DNA from: Immersiella caudata
Taxonomy: Eukaryota > Ascomycota > Sordariomycetes > Sordariales > Lasiosphaeriaceae
Direction: 5' to 3'
Assembly: GCA_030512335.1 (NCBI GenBank)
Contig: JAULSU010000003.1
Location: 6,014,001-6,078,000, forward strand
Length of the DNA: 64,000 nucleotides
Below are positions 31,845 to 43,208 of the stretch, one piece after another. The notes beneath the pieces were generated by a model. The model saw nothing but the letters and a program-made list of their open reading frames with translations, had not been told where the DNA came from and did not search any database. Position 1 is the first letter of the stretch. Each line of letters begins with the position of its first letter. The position numbers and the translations under genes were made by a program.

Positions 31845-33257
31845 GTTGAAAAATGTTGGAAGTCTGAAAAACTTGTATTATGTAGACGACACCAGGCCGT
31901 GTTGAAAGAAATGAAGAGAGAGATGAAAGAATTATCGGAAGACTGATAACAATGCAATTGTGAAGTTGTTCTCCAGGTTTGGGACGGCCAAGGAGTTATG
32001 TACCCATTGAGCGACAGTGATCTCCGATCCAAATCTCCTTACGACCGGGCTCATGTCATCCCATCCAGGGCACATCCTTTCCGCATCCAGCTGACCTGTT
32101 GTTTGGACTACTGGACGGCACTAAGAACTGACGCCGACGACCGATGGAGATTTCTCCGGGTCGTCGCAGATCACGCCATCTTGAAATGCCCGGCGTCACA
32201 AACAAACAAGGACCTGCAAACTCGACAGCGCTTTCCCTTCCGACGAATACACAGGCTGTTGTGGGCTGCAGGGTGGCGCTCGGCGCTGTGGTTCCATCGT
32301 CGGTTTGATCGCCGTCCCCAGACTCGGCGCATTTTGGCAGCGGGACAGGATCAACGCGCGGCAACAGTGGCATGCCGTGGCTTGGCGGTACCTCGGTACC
32401 TCGATACCTTTGGCTTAGGTAATTTCACTAGGATTCCAACGATTCCCAACTGTGTGCGGTCTTGCAGCCTGAGGTTGAATTGCCATCCGTGACCCGGACT
32501 CGGATCGTGAAGTCGTCGTCGATGGCGCCAGCCCCTCTGCCACAATCCTAGCCAAGCGTCCGCTACGATCGAGGGCTAGGTGCAGTGGCTTCCCACATCC
32601 ACCGCGAAGGTGGGGGGGGGGGGGGGGGTGCACTCGCAAAGGACCCCTCTGCGTCTGGTGTTGACGCCCCCCGGCATTAAGTTGGTACCCGCTAGATTGA
32701 TGGCTCCCGAATTGACTTTCGACGGGCATCGACCCTTCATGGTGGAGACGGCAGGAACGGCAACTTCCATGATTGGGAGGTGATGACCCTCATACACAGA
32801 GGTACTTTGTCGCTTTCCTTCGGTGGCACCTCAAGACAGGCAATCAGAGAGCTGACAGTGTGGTCCCGAGGCGACCTAGTTTTCCTAGTGCCAGAGGGCT
32901 TGCCTTAGTCTCTCGCGCGGCCGCTCAAAGGGATGGCTCCTGCCACTTCCCTACGAGTGCTCGATGGAGAGCCATCCAACGCGCCTTCCTGGGGTATATA
33001 TTGACTGTGCTCAAGCTCCCAAGTCCTCGAATTCCAAGCAAGGCAAGAACGCCTCAGGAGCAAACGCGTAGCACATCCACCCACTGCAGTGCATCCCTCC
33101 CGGAAAGCTTGGTCTCCCGTGAAACTTCCACAATTCTTGCACTTTGGGTTCATCCATCCACCGCAAGCCCGCGCGACACTGTGTGTATGATTGCATCGAT
33201 TGTATGCTTTGATACATTGTTGCCCACTCTCGCTTACGATAATCTCTTTGCATCACA
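31845..33257. other. Intergenic with a 17-nt poly-G tract
   Basis: Between the divergent BAS2-like and 33258 genes. A run of 17 G lies at 32612-32628. No gene is recognised. Confidence 0.5.
32612..32628 (+). repeat. Poly-G tract, 17 nt
   Basis: Uninterrupted run of G in intergenic DNA. Confidence 0.85.
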
Positions 33258-34674
33258 ATGGCCGCCATGATAGACCCCCGCGAGCAGACGTTCCCCATAT
33301 TCATCAACTGGAAAGCGCTGGCCCGCCGCGACATTCTTCGGTCGGTGTACTTTGCGAGGCTTCCCCACCCACAGACCCTCCGTGATGCTTGCGAAGTCGT
33401 CACACCCTTTGGGTTCACCGACCCTCGACCGTCGGGCAACCAGCGGCGGGTCTGCATCTTCCATGCGCAGAAGAACGAGGTTAGAATGCACTGGGCCAAG
33501 CTTCTCCCTGACCGCCTCATTCTCGACATTCCCGAGTTGAGCGAGTTCTGCTACGAGATGAATGTCTTATCTGCCAACAAGCTGAAGAGGGAGAGACGCA
33601 TGCTGAACTTTACATTTGGGAACGGAGTCGACGCTCCACACCGTGTTATCTCCCCGCAGCATACCAACAACCAAGGAATAGCTGGCTGTGAGTGCCTCTC
33701 CTTCCAGTCCGGCCGACCTTGCACATGGGGCACATAACCTAACTGACATTCGCCTGCCAGGCTTTGCCTCCAACTGGAAGCAGCCCGATCTGCCGTCCCC
33801 AGTCAAGTGGGCCAACCAAAGCATCTTGTCCGTCCACCCTCTCGACGCCATGAGGTCCTGGCCTGGTCCTATCGTCTTCTTCTCATTCGGGTACCCTACG
33901 CCCCCATTCCTCGACACAACGTGCAGCATCGCCGATTTTACCGAAACCGACTTCGTTCACACCGTTCTCTACCTTCAACACTTGAATTTCAGCGGCACTC
34001 CACCACCCCTTTGCTGCGGCGCTTCCCCCCCAACATCCCAGAAAAGGGACATAGCTCCTCCCAATTTGGACCCCGAGTTGTATTTTCTTACAGCTGCCAA
34101 CACCGCAGGCATTCAGGCCAAAGCTCAGGCAGCGACATCCCCCGTAAACGACGCGAAGCAGCTCAAGAAAATCATGTTGCAGCTTTCCCATGGTTGTGTC
34201 ATGGAACGCAGTCGACGCAACGGGGTCGACCTGAGAGGGAAATGGTTCAAATCGAGAGGAAGTCTTCGAGACCATTGGTGCAAAGGGAAACATGGATTAG
34301 TGCCCTGTCTCCAGTGCCCAGACGTCCCGGGCAGAGCGATGAAGCCCCGACTTCAGAAGTGTGCTGCTGCATTTCGCCAGGGACCCGAGTTCGCCGGAGT
34401 GAAGAATTGCGAAGTTCCTGAAGGGAAACTACTTCCCGTCATCAAGGAGAATAGTGAGATGGAGCCAAAAGAAGAGGACAACACCGCCATGTCAAATGAT
34501 GAGATGGACGCCCCTGGCCTGGATTTTGAGAACAATGCCGGCAGGTTGGAGCGTGCGCTGGACACCTCTGGGTCAGATTCCGAGGGTGACGTCGCCAACT
34601 CAGGGGCTGTCCCAGAATTTTCTCTGGATTTCGGAAACTTGGGGACCATACTGGCCGTGAATAGCGGGCCTTAG
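33258..34674 (+). CDS. Hypothetical protein, two exons
   Basis: Exons 33258-33687 and 33761-34674 (73-nt intron, GTGAGT...TGCCAG) give 447 residues. I recognise no family. The N-terminal 140 residues look folded, with a clean mix of hydrophobic and charged residues (FPIFINWKALARRDILRSVY, LLPDRLILDIPELSEFCYEM). The middle has Cys/His-bearing segments (HWCKGKHGLVPCLQC) that could bind metal. The last 100 residues are acidic and disordered (EPKEEDNTAMSNDEMD). No signal peptide or membrane span. A second in-frame Met three codons on (MIDPRE) is an equally good start. It borders the accessory-looking stretch and may be lineage-specific; that is inference. Confidence 0.65.
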
Positions 34675-35021
34675 GAGGTCGGGCCGACAACAGTGGAGCT
34701 CTCTACAGTCTAGGCGGGAGCACTGTGTCCCGGTGAAAGCATCATCTTCCGAGTCCAAAGACGCAAGCTGGAGGGTTCAGATTGAGATAATGGCGAGGAG
34801 AGGTCATTTGGTCTGAACTAGTATTTCCGAACTACGGATGCGAGAGAGTTCCCCAAAACACCTGAGAAAACAGGGTTTTCTGGTTGATTCTTGCATCTCG
34901 GATCCACGGGACTTCAGGTTGTCAGAGTTGCAGTCAAGAATGCGAAAAGGGGGTAGAGTGCTTACCAGGGCGCGTCACTCTCGCAGGAGCTCATAGTAGA
35001 TATCGCTGGACATAGCGAAGT

Positions 35022-35076
35022 GTCACGGCGGAATGTTACGGCGGGATTGTTACGGCGGGGTTGTCACGGTAGGCGG
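35022..35076 (+). repeat. Four 13-14-nt tandem units
   Basis: Imperfect units of the form GTTACGGCGGGATT repeat four times (GTCACGGCGGAAT, GTTACGGCGGGATT, GTTACGGCGGGGTT, GTCACGGTAGGCGG). Confidence 0.7.
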
Positions 35077-38000
35077 AGGGCCGGGCGTGGGGTTGGTTGG
35101 CTCACGATCACCCTCGCGGTTAGGCTGACGAAGCGTCACTGGACAAGGACTCGGAAGCGTTGTAGGAAAATAGCGATATATTGAGTAGGCACTAAACAGA
35201 AGCGGCAACATACCAGGGTTCCCAAACGGTTGTTGGTGGTGAAACGGCGAGCTGGCAGACAAAACGGTGCAGGCTGGTGTCGAAGTGGGAGCACATCCGA
35301 AGTAAGCAGTACTGAAGAGGGCTGGTGTTGGGACGCAAGGCTTCAAGTATGCCACTGTAGAAACGAGTCAGGTCCATCTCGGTCGTGCCGGCCCCTGAGT
35401 TACCGCGCGGCATGGACGCCTTCTCGGCTCTCGGGTGAACCCCTGAGCAAGGTGTCACCTGTGACGTCCAACACAAAATTCGATCTGCGTGTGAGGAAAT
35501 CTAGGACGTGGCGGCGCCGTGGAGGCACGGCTTTGTCTGTGCTTGGGGGCTGTGCTGCGCCTACAACGTCACGATACTCATGTGGCTCCCTGCGCAGCGA
35601 CACAGCAGCGTCAGAGGACTGGAGACTGGAAGGCGGACAACGACGAGTAAGTCTCGTGATTAGTATTCTGCCTGGTGGCGGCGGACCACTTTCTGACCGC
35701 AGTCCACTTTGTGCTGAGTCTCGTGATATTGCGCTCCAGTGGCTTCAAAGTTGCCAAGTTTCTGACTTCTGGACGTCCGATCGATGTTGGCAACTCCTGA
35801 TGATTCATTGAGAAAAGGGGCAAAGTTTGATTTCAGCCAAAAAAAAAGAGTGAAAGTCCTCGGAAGCCACTTTGAAAGTGGCCTCGAGTGGTGATGTCTT
35901 GGCGGACTGTGGTTGAAGCTTGGCGCCGCAGAGATGCTCGTAAGATTTTGGGGGCTTTGCTAGAGCTGCGCAGTGAGACTACGATGGAGACCTCTCGCTA
36001 GGAGGGGGCGTGGAACCAAGAACTAGCAGGAGCAAAAAAAAGCTTCTAAAACCTGCTCAACCGAGTAAATGCTTAAGGCTCTGGAACTGTCATCACCATC
36101 ATCGACGTCGTGACAACGTTTAAGGGCGGAGACAGGGGCTGAAGGCTGACTTCAACGGGCCAGTCAGGAACAACGAATGGGGACCTGGGAGGATTGGCCC
36201 CCAATTCAGGGGTGCATTGGTGTCAACCGTGATGACCTAATTTTCTTACTGTGGCGGCCGTAAATAGAGGTCTAGGAGATTCTTTGAGTTGACTTTGTGG
36301 CTGTTGAGGTGATGAGGACTGATACAGTCAGACACCCCCACAAACTTACCTTCATTACATGATTACGAAGAGAGAAGTGGCGTGATTACATCTGTCTATG
36401 CAAGGAGTAATGTTTACTGGCACTGCGTGTTTGCGAGAGGGGTCGCTCTCTGACCAACAGTTGTATTGCAGTTGCGACAAAGAAGTCAGATTGAGAGAGT
36501 TGTATAATATCGAATCCGTCATATCGTGTTGACAGATTGCAATTTCTTGAAGGTGGTACCCATAACGAATTAAAAACTCGAACCCGCCCTTGTGGTGCGC
36601 GCCGCTCCGAGTCCGAAAAAGGCCGGAACTCTCTGCCATTCGTGGAACCGAGGCGCCATGCGTGTTTTGTTTTGGGCGCTCACCGAAGCTGCAGGTCAGG
36701 GCGCCTGCAGGTGTGTGGCTGGGCTGATGCGGTGCTGTTGGTGACGGTCCTTGCAGCGATCGGCATGTAAATGAAGGGCTCGGCTTGACTCAAAGTTCCC
36801 TTTTCCACGGGCTTGCGACGCAAGTGGACGCCACAACTGGCTGAGACTCTGTTTGGGGCTCCCTCATTCCGGTTCATCCGTCTAGGCTGGCCGAAGACTG
36901 GGTTCAACGCTGCGAGATGAGGCTTGAAAATCGAATGGACTCCACATAACAGTCGGTTAGCTGAGGCTTTCCACACCTGACAACAAGCCAGAAGAGACAT
37001 GACTCCTAACTCGGGTTCCGTGGGATATCGGGACCAAGTATCTCAGCCCCGTTTCAAGCCACCGCGACTAGAGTCGTGATCAACTACCGTTCAATGCCAA
37101 GCGATCGATGCGGCGATGGTTGCTTCAGTGCCACTGACACCTTCATTCTCACACCATGGAGCTTCAGTAAGCACCCCGAGATCGGCATCGCGCCACAACT
37201 AGACACCTTCGCAACTCCATCCCGCCCGTCGGGGCTTGCGAACTCGATCCTTCCGTGTCCGGTCTGTTGTTGAATCCTCTTATCAGGCAGGCTGCCCAGC
37301 TCAACTTGCGCTTATTGACCACAACGCCCTCCTAATCAAGCCGCCACCACGGCAATAACACGCCGCCCGCTCGCCGACAATCGACGATAGACGGGTCCCT
37401 ACAAAGGAGCCCCATCCCGGCGCCCCGATATTGAGAGTCTATCGTCCGCCCCAACGCCCTGGCATAGACCGGGCAAAGGCAGTCTGTCGGCATGCAACGT
37501 CGGCGTTCAGCGGCCGGTAGCGAGGGCGGACTCGCGTCGCCAAAGCCGGGGAGGGATGGCCGTGCCTTGCGCTTAATGAATTGCCCGCCCGTACGGATAT
37601 GAGAGAAGGTTTCTAGAGTGTGCCCGCGTACGTGGACACCAGACAGAAGAGATAGGCAGCTTTGCTATCTCTTATACGACGGCCAACATGAACCCCCACA
37701 CCCGATATCGCCCTGACCCCCCCTGCCAGAAAGGAAATGCACAGCACGATCACTTGCGCTGCGGCTTGGGAGCAAGCCACGCTAGGGAACGGGGCGCCAT
37801 CCGCTTGGACGACGCACAAGACGCAGCTTATTAATAGCCTGACCCGACCTGACCGTTCACGTCAAAACTCCCTTCAATCAAGCTGCACTTTTGTTTGGTT
37901 GCATCTCGTCTTAGCACGTGAAACCCAGATGCAACCCAACTAAAATGGAAGAAGGGGACGCGCCTCGGGCCAGGGACGCAGGGTCGCCTCGCAGCGGCTT

Positions 38001-41000
38001 TCATCGGACTTGTTGTCAACGCCACGAGGTCGGGTTTTGTGCGCGCGCAGGGGAACGCCTTCGGTGACTCGAAGGAGCGCTTCCTACCGATCCATGCGCC
38101 GAGTTCCGAAGAAGAAAACAGTGAAAAAAAAGGTGACAGATGGAAGTTGAGTGACAAGTAGACAGTAGCATACCTCAGACTTTCCTATTCCGGTAACGCG
38201 GATAGAGCGGGGACGGACGCGACAGGTGAGCGGTGCAAAGGGTGGCAATATATGGGTTCAAGGCGAAGTGTCGTTAATATAGATTATCACACTCTGACCC
38301 GTTATGCTTCCATCGCTACCCAAAAAACGCGAATGGAAGCCGTCGAAGGTTTCCAAGGTCGGGGGGATCTTGGCGGGGCAGGGAGAAGGGGCACACGGGA
38401 ACGGGGGGGTCGGCGAGGTGGGGTCGGGTCGTCTCATTGGTGGAAGGATGGAGATGGTTTCAAGTCGACCCAGGCGCGGGCCATGGAACCGGTTGAGGAG
38501 CCAAGAGGACGAATAGGGGTTGATGGGGACTGCAAGTTGGACCGATTCTGACTTCTGCTCCCAAAAAAAGGTGGCTTTACCCATTGGCGGGTTGCTGGCG
38601 TCTCACCGTCAGCACGACAGAGGAGCGACGAGAGACGTACGTAACCTTTTTGATGGTGGGGTGGAGAAAACGTCCAACATCTTTGGCTCAGGTACCGCTA
38701 GGCTCATAGCCACCAACATGGCCTGCAGCAGGGCTAGTCCAGACGTTTCGCTGGATTCCTACTACTGCCTTCCTGCGCAAAGTCTGGTCGCCGCTCATCA
38801 AGGTGAAACGGCGGGGCTGGCGGCGCAGAAGGGAGCCTCCAGTGGCATGCCGTACCTACGCGGGGCTAGATGCCGAGAAGTTATAGGGGTATATGTCCTG
38901 ACAACTATTCGCGGGGTTGCCATTTGCGCGGGTGCGACTTTTTCTTCTTTCTCGGGGGGTTGGGCGGCGGCCAAGATGGAAGCTGGAAGCGGGCTGGAAA
39001 CGGGTACGGGACCAGACGACCGGCGGGGTTTGGCCACAGGCCTGGGCGCCCAACAATGTTTCACCAGCGAGGATTCGTCCATGTCCTTCCTCGCGTGCCC
39101 CAAATAGCATTTTGTGAGCATCTAACGGGACGTGCAGCGGACGCAAAACCTCCACAGCTGGAACGTGTTGGACGCTGCGGATGTCGGCCTCGGAGTGCGG
39201 GCCGTATCTGCCTCGCCACCCTTGGCTGGCTGCGCTGACAATTCAGGCGGCCGAGGAGGGCAAAAAAATCATGATTTATTTCTGTGCGATTTTTTTCCTC
39301 TAGAGACGGGGACTCGTATTGCAGAGGCGAGCGGCGAGCCTATCTTGCCACGTCGTAAATCGTCATAAATCCATATTCGCCGTGTGACACCACGCAGGCA
39401 CAGAGGCCGGGAGCAAATGGACCTATATTCCGCGACGTATTCGTGCCGTTCCTGGTGGTCGTCAGCTGGCCTGAGTCGTGCCTCTTGTCCGCATGCGGGT
39501 GTCGCCCTGTGGCTGGGCAGTTTTTTTGGCCTGGCCAGGCAATTGCGGCCCTGCTGTGCCACCTGGCTCCGATGGGCAATTCTCCGGAGAGCGGCGCCGA
39601 ACCGGAGACTCTTTGAGCACGGCGTGCCGGTGAAACCTGAAAAGCTCGCTCGGTTTGTGCAGGAACGAGGAACAGCCCAGCAAGACCTGCGAGGGCGCGC
39701 TGCGAGGCACCGGGATCTGTCACGTTTTGCTAACTAGCGCCGTGCCCCGCCGCACCTTAGCAAAAAAGACAAGAGGCGATGACGCAATGGTTGATCAATC
39801 TTGAAGCGAGCCCCGCGATAACAGAGGGGTCGGGGGGGCGTTGCAGATCGGCATCAGCCGACCGTCCCTCTCAACGTCCATTCTGACATGTTTGGAATTT
39901 CGTAAAGTCGGCGTTGCTGGCGCTGCTAGCACATGCGTTGAGTTTGTGCCGTTGCACGCTCGCAACGGGCTGCAATAAGCTTGCGGCGCACAGCATCGCA
40001 AAAGCTGTGCGGTAGAGACCATATGACGCCTCCCGTCTCCACCTAGCTGTCGTGGGCAAGAGGGGCATTCAGGTTGGGTCCTGAGACCGCTGGTCCCAGG
40101 GCGTGTCCCTCGGTCGCACACATCGGAGACAAAGGCCATCACGCAACGGGTGAGCCTGAGTAAAGTGAGTGGCTCGGTGCGCAGGTAGAATATTTGCATC
40201 CCGTGACAGCGAAGCCGAGAGTCTCCGTCGCCCAAGCGAGAGGGGCGATGGCCAGGCACCAGACGGGCGAGACAGGCACCGCTGCAACCGGGATGCCGGC
40301 AGCAAACAGGCCACTGAGGTACAGCCCCGGGCAGGGCGCCCCAGGGAGCCAGGCACCGCAGGACAAGGGAAGGGGGCCCAAAACCCCGATCCATCAATTC
40401 GCACACATCTCATCGTCATCCCACTGTCTGGTTGGCCGCCAGTGTTGGTTTTCGCCGCCAAGCCTCCACTGTTGGAGGGAACTCCCATCCTCATGCCTCT
40501 GAGTCAGACGCGCAATCCTGAAATGTGCAATTATTGCGGCACCAAGACGTCCCTTCGATGGCCAGATGACCCGTGTTTAGAGTTCAAGATTTGATCTTTT
40601 GTGTGCGCTCATATGTGGTAGAGTGACAGCCCCTCTTTGCCGTCGCGAGCCCACACACCTAATCGCTCACAGGATGGGATGCCCCGGATGGCCCGATAAG
40701 ATACACACAACTCGCTGCGCTCGAGCCTCCCTTGCCGGCAAAAATCCAGGAGGAGCCACGAGGAGCTGCTCCCTTTGTCGCTTGGATGGGGGAGGATGAT
40801 GGCTGGGCGAGGACCCGGGAAAGCACCGGGGTGAGCAATCACTGGCGCATCTGGCATATGCTCACTCCCCCCAGTGTTAATGCAATGCAAAGGGGATCTC
40901 GAACCTGTCGAAGGTGTTGAAGGACCGGCGACCCAACCCCTCTCTCTCCCGTCTTTGCCCCTTGCCCCTCTTGAGCGTCCCTGTAGGAACAACGGGAAAC

Positions 41001-41188
41001 GGGTGGTTACTGCATAGATGCAAACGTCAAGATTTCAAGCCCTGCGCAGCGAATGGGCGGCGGGGTCAGCCGTTCAGCGGGGCCCGCGCTAAGCCTCTCT
41101 AGGTACAGCTTGGGACCCGTTTTACCGCCTCTTTATTTTATTCGCTCGGTGCGGGCAGTTTGGGAAGGCAGCCCCCACCGCGCCTGCC

Positions 41189-41212
41189 CACACCACACCA
41201 CACCACACCACC
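41189..41212 (+). repeat. CACAC pentanucleotide microsatellite
   Basis: Just under five copies of CACAC in tandem, within C-rich DNA about 2 kb upstream of the C2H2 regulator. Confidence 0.75.
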
Positions 41213-43208
41213 CAAAGCTCAGAGCTCGAGGTGCTCGAGGTGGAGGGTTGCTCCTGCAGCTCTTTCTCGCAACCTGCCATGCCACTCATGCTTTCATGCC
41301 ACTGGCACCCGTCGATGCAACATCACCGACTCGCGACCAATGTCCTCTACCTCTGTGCGACTGCGCGCCAACTGTATTGATCCGCAAGAGGTCTATGCTT
41401 ATTGTTCGCATCCTCATGCTCTCGTTGCCGCCCCACTGAGGGTCCCTCTTGAACGCGCCTCAGCTTGGTCGGTCCTTGTCGCAGTCGACCTGCGTCTTAG
41501 CGTCCCAGCGTCGACCTCCCGTGCTGTACCCGTGCCTCACATTAGACTCCAGCTGAGGCAGTGGAGGACTGCGCTACTGCGTAGGTACCCTCCGCCGTGA
41601 CGGGATTCATCCCAGCAAGGGCCGTGTGACAGGTCCAGCAGACAAAATTGTCCGCCAAGCGGCGCTCTGGCGCAACTGTGTTGTAATTTGTGCACCACCA
41701 AAACCTCCACCAATTCAACAGCACACCAACGCCAGCATCGCAAAGCCCTTCCCGCGCTCTGTCGGAAACTGTCCTTTCACCAAACTCTCGCCCGGGCGCC
41801 CCGCAATATTCCTTCTAGCTTCTCACGCCGGCGCATCACGGCTATCGTTGCCCTGCCACCCGAAAAAAAAAAGACGCTTTCGAGATCCCGCGCCAGACGG
41901 GCCACATCAAGTTGCCACCGCATAACCGAGTGTTCTATACCCCTCTAGCCCACTCCCATCGCTCGCGCACACCCACAAGCCGGCCAGCCATCCAGCCTCA
42001 AGTTACTCAGGGGCGCTGACAGAGGAGCGTTCAGCCTGATTCACCGATTCCGAGATCCGCCTTTTGGATTTTTGGGCAGCGCGGAAAGGCCTCGATCGTC
42101 TGCGTCGGTCTACATTGGCCGCGCCCGCCGGGCCATCTTCTGAGAGGCGTCTCGCGACGGTGGTTGGTCCCCTCGACCCAGTAGTTCGCCAACAAGAGCG
42201 GCGAGGGGCAGCCCAGCCAGCCAACAAGAGGCTCCCATGCGGGCCGAGATCTCGTCCCAGACGCTCCAAGACAGCCCTCGCGAGCCGTGCTTGCAGTTGC
42301 GTCGCAGTCAGTTAGCGGGGAACCGCAACCGGTGCCTCAAAGAGGGAGAAATATCGATTTTTGATGCCCTTCAAGTTGCAGGCCGACGGCGCCCCATTGA
42401 TCGCATCGCATTGTAGCAACGACTTCGGGAAGCGTCGTCGTGAAGCGTGCCGAGCGAGCTGACCATCGCCAGGAGCGTGCTCCGCAGTCTGCCGTAATAC
42501 CGCGTACCTACTACGGAGAGGCACACACGCTCGGTCGACAGCACCTCGCCACACCACTCCCCCTGCCTATCCTGCAAAAGGCGACCAAGACCCGCCGCGT
42601 TACAGGTTTCGGCCCTCTTCCTTTCTCCTGGGACCTGCTTTACTCCCCCTTGGCGCATTCCCTCGCCCGACACCGCGCCGCAGCCCCCCCAGGCCAACGA
42701 CCATCCCAAAGGGCACTGGCAAGGGCACTGGACTGAGAGGACACCGCACGGGAATGAGTGGTGTGTTTGCGCTGATCGACTCGCTTCAGTTCAGCCTGTG
42801 CCTGTGCCGCCCTCAGATCCCCACTCGGATCCCGGGGCGACCAGGGGCGCAAGCGGGCAAAGAGACTCAAAGGGGGATCCCCCTCCTCCGCGTCCACCAA
42901 CCCGGCAATAATCAATAAACAAGCTCTCTCCGCCGAAATCTTGTCGAGCGAGAAGCGCCGCTTCCGACCTCTCCCTTTTGCCCTTAGTTTGCAATTATTC
43001 CCAAACTCGAGCCGCGGACAGCAACGCAAGCAACGCCAGCGTCCCGCACACGCCGCCCGCTCCCCGCACTTTTTACCCCTGCCGCGCGGGCTTTTGGCTG
43101 GCCTCAGCCTCATCAGGCTGCCCGCATATCTACCTTTGCCCCCCCGCTCTGCAGTCCTGATTCCTGCTGCACTCTTACATCGCACTTACGATACCCGCAC
43201 CCACTACC

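Larger units (their letters stand above)
34675..43208. other. 8.5 kb without a convincing gene
   Basis: Frames of up to about 200 codons exist on both strands, but all have Arg/Gly/Ser-rich, out-of-frame character and none resembles a known family. A 14-nt tandem repeat sits at 35022-35076 and a CACAC pentamer repeat at 41189-41212. The part from about 41000 is C-rich and contains leader-like CT tracts, so it may be the long 5' region of the C2H2 regulator. Non-coding transcripts or short effectors with many introns could be missed. Confidence 0.5.

Noticed and set aside
36560..36620. Possible tRNA B box (GGGTTCGAG on the minus strand)
   Set aside because: The following bases do not complete the B-box consensus and no A box or cloverleaf arms were found at the right distance.
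38520..39107. Plus-strand open frame of 195 codons
   Set aside because: Composition and neighbours suggest chance; overlapping minus-strand frames are equally long.
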